In this document: piece by piece, positions 41,842 through 49,202 of the stretch | Numbering within the stretch: the first letter of the stretch is position 1 | Layout of the letters: each line of letters starts with the position of its first letter | NCBI RefSeq assembly: GCF_003555545.1 | Contig: NZ_CP032157.1 | Coordinates: 124,001 to 188,000 of the forward strand | Length of the DNA stretch: 64,000 bases | Reading direction: 5' to 3' | Source of the DNA: Paraflavitalea soli | GTDB taxonomy: Bacteria > Bacteroidota > Bacteroidia > Chitinophagales > Chitinophagaceae | Translations under genes and position numbers: made by a program | The notes under the pieces: model-generated | The model's database searches: none | What the model saw: only the letters and a program-made list of their open reading frames with translations | What the model was told of the DNA's origin: nothing

Positions 41842-43170
41842 TTAAAGTGAATTGTAAAAGGATCGCAGTGTGCCGGTTGCCTTTTCGAGGTCGATGCGGG
41901 CCTGGTAGTAACTGTAGATGGAATTCAAATAGCTGTTCTGTGCTTCTCTGAGTGCGTTCTGTGTATTGAGCCAATCTGTAAGGTCTGTAGTGCCTTTGCT
42001 GAGCTGCAGGCCGGTGATCTTGAGTACGGATCCTGCGAGGGTTACATTTCGCTGGTCGTTTTCCATGTTGGCCTGTGCCCGCAGGAGTTTGGTACGGGCA
42101 TTTTCATAGTCAACCTGGTATTTCCCTGCTGTGAGTTCCAGGTTTTCGGCTGCGTTGATGCGGTTGATACGGGCCTCTTTGTATCGTGCATTCCGTTTAT
42201 AGAAGTCTACTAAGGGGATGGTCAGTTTCAGTCCAATGGCTGAATAGGGCAGGAATTCATCGTAGGCTCCCTTAAGCTGGTTGCCAAAACCGACGGCGCC
42301 ATAACGAAAGTAGCCGGATAGTTTGGGCAGGCCGTCTGCTTTGATGCGGGCCTGTTCAATTTCCAATAGTTTGACGTTGAGTCCGGCAATTCTGTAGTCT
42401 ACTCTTGCTGAGGGAGAGAATAGCTGCATACTGTCCAGGCGGTGCGTGGGCAATGCCGGTTCGGGAGTTGCTTTTATTACGAGGGGATCGCTGATGGGAA
42501 AACCCATTTCGAATTTCAACTCGTTACCGGCCAGTTGGATATTGCTTTCTGCTACGCGTAGCTGGGATAGGGTGTTGTTGTAGTTAACACTTACCTTATC
42601 GAGGTCCTTTTGCAGGGTAATCCCCTTAGTTACCTGCAAGCGGTATATTTCGATTTGCTTTTCGTAGTTGCCTTTGTTGTACTTCAACCATTCCAACTGC
42701 TGGTTGTAAACAAATACCTGAAAGTAAGCAGTACTGATATTGTAAATGATGGCTTCCTCGCCCTGCTCTATATTGAGATCAGCCTGTTGTTTGTAATATT
42801 TATTTGCTTTCAGGCCGGTGAGTAATGACTGATCGAAAATCACCTGGTCCAATTGGGCAAGGGCGTTGGAGCTGTATTTTTGGGTGAGTGAAACCCTGAT
42901 CTCATCGGGTCCAAATATGCCGGCAGGGATGACGCTTTGCTGTAGTTTAAGGTTGTTGTCCAATGTTGCGGTGAGGCTAACGCGTGGAAGGTAATCGGCC
43001 AAGGCCTGTTTTGCCCTGGCTTCGGCCGCCAGTTTTTGGTTGGCATAGATCACCTTGTTCCGATTGTTTGTCAGACCGTATTGGATGCACTGTTTCAGGG
43101 TCCAGCTATCCTGTGCGCGGGCATGCAGCCAGCAGTTGAACAGCAGGAACAGGTAGATCGTTTTGCGCAT
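41842..43170 (-). CDS. TolC-family outer-membrane efflux channel
   Basis: The start is placed at 43170 (MRKTIYLFLLFNCWLHARAQ, a good signal peptide); thirty further upstream codons are unlikely. The 442-residue protein has the two repeated OEP halves with long coiled helices (LKQCIQYGLTNNRNKVIYAN, LAAEARAKQALADYLPRVSL; and AIGLKLTIPLVDFYKRNARY, ALREAQNSYLNSIYSYYQAR). First gene of the efflux operon. The divergent copper cluster begins at 43437. Confidence 0.93.
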   Translation of the reverse strand: MRKTIYLFLLFNCWLHARAQDSWTLKQCIQYGLTNNRNKVIYANQKLAAEARAKQALADYLPRVSLTATLDNNLKLQQSVIPAGIFGPDEIRVSLTQKYSSNALAQLDQVIFDQSLLTGLKANKYYKQQADLNIEQGEEAIIYNISTAYFQVFVYNQQLEWLKYNKGNYEKQIEIYRLQVTKGITLQKDLDKVSVNYNNTLSQLRVAESNIQLAGNELKFEMGFPISDPLVIKATPEPALPTHRLDSMQLFSPSARVDYRIAGLNVKLLEIEQARIKADGLPKLSGYFRYGAVGFGNQLKGAYDEFLPYSAIGLKLTIPLVDFYKRNARYKEARINRINAAENLELTAGKYQVDYENARTKLLRAQANMENDQRNVTLAGSVLKITGLQLSKGTTDLTDWLNTQNALREAQNSYLNSIYSYYQARIDLEKATGTLRSFYNSL

Positions 43171-43436
43171 ATAATGGTAGTGCTTTGAAACAGGCAAAGT
43201 TTCCAAACAAAGAGGCGTCTTATTTTGCTTTTTATAGCAAGCCGGCTCGTTTTTATACAAAACCCGGCCTCCCGGCCGCTGCCTGGCCCATACGACTGAG
43301 GTATTTCATTTTTTACCAACCTGATGGGGTATTCCGATGATATCGATGGCGCCCATTGATCGCTGAGCGGGTCATCGCTTTTTTTGAAAAAAAGAGATGG
43401 GCTTCCGGGAAGTGAGCGACCGGAACTTGTATCTTT

Positions 43437-43835
43437 GTGGCGTTGAAAAGTCTGAAGTTTCATATCGTATACACGCTGCTGGTTTGCCTGGGTGCCCTGT
43501 TGCTGCCTGGCAAAGGCATTGCCTGCGATAAGGCGAAGGCAGCTGTAACAACCAAGTGCGCTGCTCAGACGAGCGCTGCTGCTACTGGCAAAGATGCCAA
43601 CGGGAAGCATTGCGACAACAACGACCAGCATGGCAGCTGCAAGCATACCTGCAATGGAAAATGCGGCCACAAATCCTGTACATGCACGGGCTGTTCGGCT
43701 TCTGCCATGCAGTTACCGCTCGCATTGAAGACTACCTCCCTGTTTGCCTTCGCGCGCAAACAGCGTTACCATGCCAGCACTGAGGCCATCTCCTCCGGCT
43801 TCTATTCTACCTGGTTACCTCCTAAAATAGGCTAA
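43437..43835 (+). CDS. Secreted Cys/His-rich protein, likely copper-binding
   Basis: A 132-residue protein from the GTG at 43437 (a TTG two codons later is an alternative). Signal peptide (IVYTLLVCLGALLLPGKGIA). The middle holds a run of His and Cys (GKHCDNNDQHGSCKHTCNGK then CGHKSCTCTGC), about nine cysteines and four histidines in 35 residues. TATCTTTG at 43430-43437 fits the -7 promoter consensus and overlaps the start codon. It heads the copper cluster on the plus strand. Copper or other soft-metal binding is inferred from composition and neighbours. Confidence 0.65.
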   Translation: MALKSLKFHIVYTLLVCLGALLLPGKGIACDKAKAAVTTKCAAQTSAAATGKDANGKHCDNNDQHGSCKHTCNGKCGHKSCTCTGCSASAMQLPLALKTTSLFAFARKQRYHASTEAISSGFYSTWLPPKIG

Positions 43836-43857
43836 ACATCATCCCCGACAGCCATCG

Positions 43858-44022
43858 GTGAGTCCGGTCGCAGGCGGTATAACGTCTTCTATCGCATTGT
43901 TCTTTGCGATAACGATAGCGGTTTCCTGCACCTCTTCGAACCAGGCTGCCCATCATCAGCCAGCAGATACATTGGCCAGCACCACGCCCCCTGGCTGCGG
44001 TGCTGTAAAAAAGGAGTATTAG
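43858..44022 (+). CDS. Small lipoprotein in the copper cluster
   Basis: GTG start at 43858; 54 residues with a hydrophobic signal and lipobox (FFAITIAVSC), then TSSNQAAHHQPADTLASTTP and PGCGAVKKEY. Its TAG stop directly abuts the ATG of the next, broken gene (TAGATG). HH and one further cysteine could help bind metal. No better start is available. Confidence 0.5.
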   Translation: MSPVAGGITSSIALFFAITIAVSCTSSNQAAHHQPADTLASTTPPGCGAVKKEY

Positions 44023-44276
44023 ATGAAGGGTAAGTTCAAAAAGGCGGGGCTGGCCCTGCTGCTTGCTTTCGCGCTATTGCAGTTGTATTACATGAATGGG
44101 CAACCTATTCCGCGCGTAAGCAGGAACGGCTGCTGCGTGCAATGGCCACGCAGGTGAAGCAGCAAGCGATGCCGCTGCCGGCTTACACCCTGTTACATAC
44201 GGGCGCAAAACCAGGGGAAGACCAGCGAAAATTGCTGGTTGCGTGGCTGGACGGGCAGCTGGCAGGAGCGCAATAA
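44023..44276 (+). pseudogene. Heme-binding-domain protein with internal deletion and frameshift
   Basis: The N-terminus from the ATG at 44023 is a membrane anchor (MKGKFKKAGLALLLAFALLQ). Another frame gives YSARKQERLLRAMATQVKQQ, then AMPLPAYTLLHTGAKPGEDQ, ending at the TAA at 44274, a clear match to the C-terminus of Haem_bd proteins. The middle that should hold the CxxCH heme site is missing and the frames do not join. The gene is probably dead, although a peptide of about 45 residues could still be made. Confidence 0.72.
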
Positions 44277-44319
44277 AGGCTGCATAAAAACAATTGATCA
44301 TTTTAAAAAAAATATAACA

Positions 44320-44766
44320 ATGAAAAATCTACTTATTGTATTCGCGATCCTATTAGTTAGTGCTTCGTCATACGCCCAGCATACAGATCAGTTACTCAAT
44401 GATTATCTCGGCGTGAAAAATGCGCTGGTTGCCAGCGATGGCAAGGCGGCATCGCAGGCCATCGCAACATTCTACAGCAACGTACAGGAAGAAGCAAGCG
44501 GATCTTCCATGGCGGAACTATTGAAAGCCACCGAAAAGCTGCATGGCGCCGGTAGTAACCTGGATAAACAAAGGGCGGCATTCAACGACGTCTCTACCTC
44601 GTTGTGGAAAATGGTAAAGGACAGCGACAAGGTCAGCGCTCCGGTCTACTACCAATTCTGCCCTATGAAAAAGGCTTTCTGGCTGAGCAGCGAAAAGGAA
44701 ATCAGGAATCCCTACTATGGCTCCGCCATGATGACCTGTGGCAAGGTAACCGATACTAAAAATTAA
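44320..44766 (+). CDS. DUF3347 periplasmic copper-associated protein
   Basis: Start at the ATG at 44320 (MKNLLIVFAILLVSASSYAQ signal peptide); a longer frame from 44239 overlaps the broken gene and is unlikely. About 148 residues. DUF3347 marks: LLNDYLGVKNALVASDGKAA, YYQFCPMKKAFWLSSEKEIR, NPYYGSAMMTCGKV. The CPM and MTCG cysteine/methionine motifs suggest copper binding. Eight bp before the multicopper oxidase. Confidence 0.88.
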   Translation: MKNLLIVFAILLVSASSYAQHTDQLLNDYLGVKNALVASDGKAASQAIATFYSNVQEEASGSSMAELLKATEKLHGAGSNLDKQRAAFNDVSTSLWKMVKDSDKVSAPVYYQFCPMKKAFWLSSEKEIRNPYYGSAMMTCGKVTDTKN

Positions 44767-44774
44767 GACCCCCT

Positions 44775-46991
44775 ATGAAAATAAGATCCAAGAGGCGTTA
44801 TTTCATTGCCGCCGCCATTACGCTGTTTACGGCAGGCGCATTTGCACAACAAGTAGTGCACTATGATCTCTACATGAAGGACACGGTGGTCAACTATGCG
44901 GGCAAGAAAAAAAGAGCCATTGCTGTCAATGGTCAGCTACCGATGCCGACGCTGGAGTTTACCGAAGGCGATACTGCCGAGATCGTCGTGCACAACCAAT
45001 TGAAAGAAAGCACCTCTCTGCACTGGCATGGCATCTTTCTGCCCAACCAAGAAGATGGGGTTCCCTACCTGACCCAAAAGCCGATCGCACCGGGGGCGGT
45101 GTATACTTACCGGTTCCCGATCATACAGACGGGCACACACTGGTATCACTCGCACTCGGGTCTCCAGGAGCAGATAGGCATGTACGGTAATTTTATCATG
45201 CATAAAAAGGCGGGAGATAAGACCTTCAGAAAAGGAATAGATGATCTGCCCGGGATCCCCCTCATTCTTAGCGAGTGGACCAATCTGGATCCCGACAACG
45301 TGCACCGGATGCTGCATGCCGCCAATGACTGGTTTGCCATCCAAAAAGGCGCCACCCAGAGTTATGCAGAAGCGATTCGCAGCGGCCAATTCAACACCAA
45401 GGTGACCAATGAGTGGAAACGCATGCTGGCCATGGATGTAAGCGATGTGTATTACAACAAGGTGTTGATGAATGGGGCCAACAGTTCCCAACTCAACAGT
45501 ATTGAGGGCAAAGAACTCAAAGGGGGCGACAAGGTCCGGCTTCGCATTGCCAACGGAGGCGCCTCGTCCTACTTCTGGCTGCGCTACGGCGGCGGGAAGA
45601 TGACGGTGGTGGCCAGCGATGGTAACGATGTAGCGCCGGTAGAAGTTGACAGGCTTATTATCGCGGTATCTGAAACCTATGATATTGTGGTGACCATTCC
45701 AACGGATGGACTGTCTTACGAGTTTTCTGCTACAACTGAAGACCGTACGCAGTCAGCATCCTGGTTCATCGGTAATGGCCAGCGCCGGGCCATGCCGCGG
45801 ATGCCGCGCCTGAAATATTTTGAGGGGATGAAGATGATGAATGGCATGATGAAGATGAACGGTGACCTGGACGATATGGGTATGAACATGAGCTGGAACC
45901 AGATGGATATGAACGTGGTCATGTACCCGGAAATCACGGGTGAGGAAAAGAAAAAAGGTAAGAAAGCGGCCACCAGCGATATCGTTACACTCAATTATGC
46001 CATGCTGCAATCCCCGCAGGATACCAAACTGCCGGCCGGAGCGCCGGTGAGGGAGATCAGGTTCACCCTCACCGGTAATATGAACCGCTATGTGTGGAGT
46101 ATGGACAACCGTGTACTCACGGAAGCAGACAAGATTCCGGTGAAAAAAGGCGAGGTACTCAGGATCATGCTGTACAACAACTCGATGATGCGGCACCCCA
46201 TTCACCTGCATGGTTTTGACTTCCGGCTGATCAATGGCAAAGGGGATCATGCTCCGATGAAAAACATCATCGACATCATGCCGATGGAAAACGAAACGAT
46301 CGAGTTCCTGGCAAACGAGGAAGGTGACTGGTTCTTCCATTGCCATATCCTTTACCACATGATGGCTGGCATGAACCGCGTATTTGCTGTGGGCGATTAT
46401 AAAAATCCGGCACTGCCCGATAGGGCCAAAGCTTACCGGATGCTGCAGCGTGAAAGCAATATGCCTCATCTGACGGCCCAGAACGATCTTGCTACCAATG
46501 GTAATGATGGGGAGGCGATGCTGATGAATGCGCGGTGGAACCTGGGTACAGAATGGCGCCTGGGATACAACGACATGCACGGTTATGAAGTGGAGACACA
46601 CCTGGGGCGCTTTATCGGAAAAATGCAATGGCTGATGCCTTTTATCGGTTTCGATTGGCGTTACCGGAAAATGGGCATTGACGAACATGAAAAGAACCTT
46701 TTTGGGCAGGCCAACAAAAAGGACGACCGGGCGGCCATCAGCCTCGGCGTGGTGTATACGCTGCCCATGCTGGTCAATATGCAGGCAGAGGTTTACCATG
46801 ACGGGCTCTTCCGGGTGTCGCTGATGCGCGAGGATATCCCGGTGGCCAAAAGACTCCGGGCAGGTTTTATGGTCAATACCGATCTGGAATACATGGGTGA
46901 TCTTCGTTACATTATTACCCGTAATCTAGGTATACGTACGCATTATGATTCGGACATGGGTTTCGGGGCAGGCATTGTGCTGACTTACTAG
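44775..46991 (+). CDS. Multicopper oxidase fused to a CopB-like outer-membrane barrel domain
   Basis: A 738-residue protein. Signal peptide (FIAAAITLFTAGAFAQ). Three cupredoxin domains with all copper ligands: HWHGIF (about 82-87), HWYHSHSG (about 118-125), HPIHLHGFDF (about 474-483) and FFHCHILYHMMAGMNRVF (about 520-537, type 1 and trinuclear sites). A methionine-rich loop (about 345-385, KMMNGMMKMNGDLDDMGMNM) resembles CueO/CopA. After about residue 575 comes a different part: WRLGYNDMHGYEVETHLGRF, VVYTLPMLVNMQAEVYHDGL, ending GFGAGIVLTY, an amphipathic beta-strand domain like CopB. It probably oxidises Cu(I) at the outer membrane. Confidence 0.92.
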   Translation: MKIRSKRRYFIAAAITLFTAGAFAQQVVHYDLYMKDTVVNYAGKKKRAIAVNGQLPMPTLEFTEGDTAEIVVHNQLKESTSLHWHGIFLPNQEDGVPYLTQKPIAPGAVYTYRFPIIQTGTHWYHSHSGLQEQIGMYGNFIMHKKAGDKTFRKGIDDLPGIPLILSEWTNLDPDNVHRMLHAANDWFAIQKGATQSYAEAIRSGQFNTKVTNEWKRMLAMDVSDVYYNKVLMNGANSSQLNSIEGKELKGGDKVRLRIANGGASSYFWLRYGGGKMTVVASDGNDVAPVEVDRLIIAVSETYDIVVTIPTDGLSYEFSATTEDRTQSASWFIGNGQRRAMPRMPRLKYFEGMKMMNGMMKMNGDLDDMGMNMSWNQMDMNVVMYPEITGEEKKKGKKAATSDIVTLNYAMLQSPQDTKLPAGAPVREIRFTLTGNMNRYVWSMDNRVLTEADKIPVKKGEVLRIMLYNNSMMRHPIHLHGFDFRLINGKGDHAPMKNIIDIMPMENETIEFLANEEGDWFFHCHILYHMMAGMNRVFAVGDYKNPALPDRAKAYRMLQRESNMPHLTAQNDLATNGNDGEAMLMNARWNLGTEWRLGYNDMHGYEVETHLGRFIGKMQWLMPFIGFDWRYRKMGIDEHEKNLFGQANKKDDRAAISLGVVYTLPMLVNMQAEVYHDGLFRVSLMREDIPVAKRLRAGFMVNTDLEYMGDLRYIITRNLGIRTHYDSDMGFGAGIVLTY

Positions 46992-46999
46992 GATAACAC

Positions 47000-47034
47000 A
47001 AAGCCCCCGACAAGCTATGTGGGGGGCTTTTTTT
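47000..47034 (+). terminator. Terminator after the multicopper oxidase
   Basis: AAAGCCCCC (47000-47008) pairs with GGGGGCTTT (47022-47030), followed by more T residues. It lies 9 bp after the stop codon. Confidence 0.85.
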
Positions 47035-47163
47035 GTCTGCACCAGGCTCCCGACAGGGGAACTGCCGGTGGCCCAGGAATCGGAAGGAGGCTGCGCATAT
47101 CAGAAAAGGGTTGTAATTTGTTGGGACTATAAAAATTACGAATGATCATGAAACGGCCTTTCT

Positions 47164-48303
47164 ATGGTATCCAAAACAGCTGCGCTTCAATTTTTAGATG
47201 AGCTACAAGGGGAATATAGAAGACGGGGTGGTGTAACCCCGCTCGGCATACGGTACCGGCATCATACAAGGCTTCCCCTGCCGGAAGAGGGGTATGAACT
47301 GATGAGCAAGCATTTTACTGCCAATGGCTACCCTGTGCAGGAATATGAAGCCTATATAGGGTTGATCATAGCTGCCCGGGATGATTATGCGCGCTACGAA
47401 AACCACCAGAATATCTGGCTGCTGGAGACCCTTAAGAACAAACTCAAAAAAGTGTTTGCCTTTAGCAAAATATCCTTTCCCGACAATGTAGTGCTGGGCA
47501 CTGCTCAGTTTGGCCATTTTAACGCCATTGCTACGGCACCTTCGCGGGAGTCCGATATAAAAGTTATTGTGATGGACGATGGGTTGTTTACTTTTCTGAA
47601 CGGGCTGGCCAAGATCGTTTCCATGGTATTTGATAAAAGAGGGGAAGGCAACGATGGATATTCTTTGAGCTTTGATCCTGCCGATATCGACAACAACCTG
47701 AAACAAAACAGCTTTGTCCATGAAAAATTCATTGACCTGGTGGCCACGTATTTCATTAAAGGGCATAGTATGCATGCGGCCTCCTTTCTGCCGGCCTATG
47801 AACACAATGCTTTTGCCTCCCTACTGCGGGATACGGCAGAGCTGTTCATCCTTGCGCATGAATATGGCCATATAGTACACGGCCACCTGGCCGGCAATCC
47901 GGAGGAGGAGCAAGCGATTGCCGACCAATTCCATGTGCAGACCTGGGAGATCAGTTGGGCAAAAGAATTGCAGGCGGATACCTTTGCGTGCATGCTGGTG
48001 ATGCGTCATAACCACCACCTGCAAGATATGGAAGCTGCCCTATCGTTTGCAGGCATCCGGTTCTTATTTGCCGCACTGGAGATGTTGTACATCGCCAAAG
48101 GAAGCAAACCCTCGCTCACGCATCCTTCGCCGCGCCAGCGGATCACCAGGCTGGTAGATAGCCTGTATGCAGATACACCGGATAAAGAGCTGGTAGATGA
48201 TATGGAAAGGTTTGGTATGGCTATAACAGCTGTTGTACATCTTTTGTGGGAAATAAACGTGGACACTATTGAAGAGCAGATCCGGCAGGCAACCAGTGCC
48301 TGA
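47164..48303 (+). CDS. HExxH-type zinc metalloprotease-like protein
   Basis: A 379-residue cytoplasmic protein. The zinc motif is LAHEYGHIVHGHLAG (HEYGH) with ELQADTFACMLV about 40 residues later as the third-ligand region, an arrangement like gluzincin metallopeptidases. The C-terminal THPSPRQRITRLVD resembles M48-type endings. The N-terminal 150 residues are helical and unrecognised. No signal peptide or membrane segment. Substrate unknown. Confidence 0.75.
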   Translation: MVSKTAALQFLDELQGEYRRRGGVTPLGIRYRHHTRLPLPEEGYELMSKHFTANGYPVQEYEAYIGLIIAARDDYARYENHQNIWLLETLKNKLKKVFAFSKISFPDNVVLGTAQFGHFNAIATAPSRESDIKVIVMDDGLFTFLNGLAKIVSMVFDKRGEGNDGYSLSFDPADIDNNLKQNSFVHEKFIDLVATYFIKGHSMHAASFLPAYEHNAFASLLRDTAELFILAHEYGHIVHGHLAGNPEEEQAIADQFHVQTWEISWAKELQADTFACMLVMRHNHHLQDMEAALSFAGIRFLFAALEMLYIAKGSKPSLTHPSPRQRITRLVDSLYADTPDKELVDDMERFGMAITAVVHLLWEINVDTIEEQIRQATSA

Positions 48304-48328
48304 GTGGTATTCAGGTTAGCGGAATATC

Positions 48329-48727
48329 TTATTGATCAGCAGTTGATCTGTATTTGTTCAGGTTGCTTATTCCCCAAAGGCCCAGTGCCAATTCCAATGC
48401 AAGTCCTGCTGAAAAGGAGGTCGATGGAACTCCGTCTACTAAGAGGCTGATGATCCTGCCGGATGCCAAACCTATCATAAAAAACACGTTTGAGAGCGTT
48501 GCGGCGCGCCAGTAGCATGGTTTGAAGACGCCCATTACCCAAAGCGCCACCATGCCTGTGTACAATCCCATTGTGGCTCTGAAGGCGTTGTTTAAATCAA
48601 CAGATTCCACCTTGAAGTCAAAAAGTATTGGGAGCATAGTATTGGGAAACAGGCCGTATGCCAATGCAACAACTATAATAATAATCGCCGAAATGAGTAA
48701 GTGCAGGTTTTTCTTTTTTGTCAGCAT
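48329..48727 (-). CDS. DUF4345 small membrane protein
   Basis: A 132-residue protein with four hydrophobic segments: LLISAIIIIVVALAYGLFPN, ATMGLYTGMVALWVMGVF, ATLSNVFFMIGLASGRIISL, FSAGLALELALGLWGISNL. The pattern LNNAFRATMGLYTGM and GLASGRIIS matches DUF4345. Function unknown. It converges on the HExxH gene. Confidence 0.8.
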   Translation of the reverse strand: MLTKKKNLHLLISAIIIIVVALAYGLFPNTMLPILFDFKVESVDLNNAFRATMGLYTGMVALWVMGVFKPCYWRAATLSNVFFMIGLASGRIISLLVDGVPSTSFSAGLALELALGLWGISNLNKYRSTADQ

Positions 48728-49202
48728 GTACGATTAGAATTTGGGGTATTCCTGGAACGTCTGATAAGGTTCAGGGCTTTGTGCAGGTTGGGAATTGATA
48801 TTCCTGCCGATAACTGCTGATTGAAAACATATTGTTGAAGATAAGTAAAATGTTAATAGCAATTCGTCTGACCGACCTAAGGCTGGGATTCGCAATTTGC
48901 TGATGTTACAAGGTCAAGCCCGACTTGCATAAAACCTAATGTTGGAGGCAGATGCAACTATGGGTGTCCCTTTGATACATCTCACATACTACCTGCCTCC
49001 AACACCACTGCATTGCCCACCTTCACGTCCATACAGGCACACCCTAACTACTCATCCATTGAAAGCACTTCCATTCCAGCCCATAATCACAAAGTCACTT
49101 AGCAACGTCTTCACTCCAAGCTCCCAACTCCCGACTCATGCCTTGCACCAGTATCCAAATCAAAGTGCGCAATATGACGCTGGCTGGTAAGCAGCATACG
49201 AT
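48728..49202. other. 475-bp intergenic region with one long inverted repeat
   Basis: No convincing gene is seen; short open frames here have unnatural, low-complexity proline/threonine-rich translations. GTTGGAGGCAG (48941-48951) and CTGCCTCCAAC (48993-49003) form a perfect 11-bp inverted repeat with a 41-nt loop. Confidence 0.6.
48941..49003. repeat. Inverted repeat with 41-nt loop
   Basis: Perfect 11-bp arms, GTTGGAGGCAG and CTGCCTCCAAC. No T-run follows, so it is not a simple terminator. It could be a structured RNA or a transposon-end remnant. Confidence 0.5.

Noticed and set aside
45753-46799. 348-codon minus-strand open frame
   Set aside because: Antisense to the multicopper oxidase; very rich in histidine as expected from the antisense of Met-rich coding sequence.
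48939-49190. 83-codon frame in the intergenic region
   Set aside because: Composition is proline/threonine/serine-rich with no motif, and it contains the inverted repeat.
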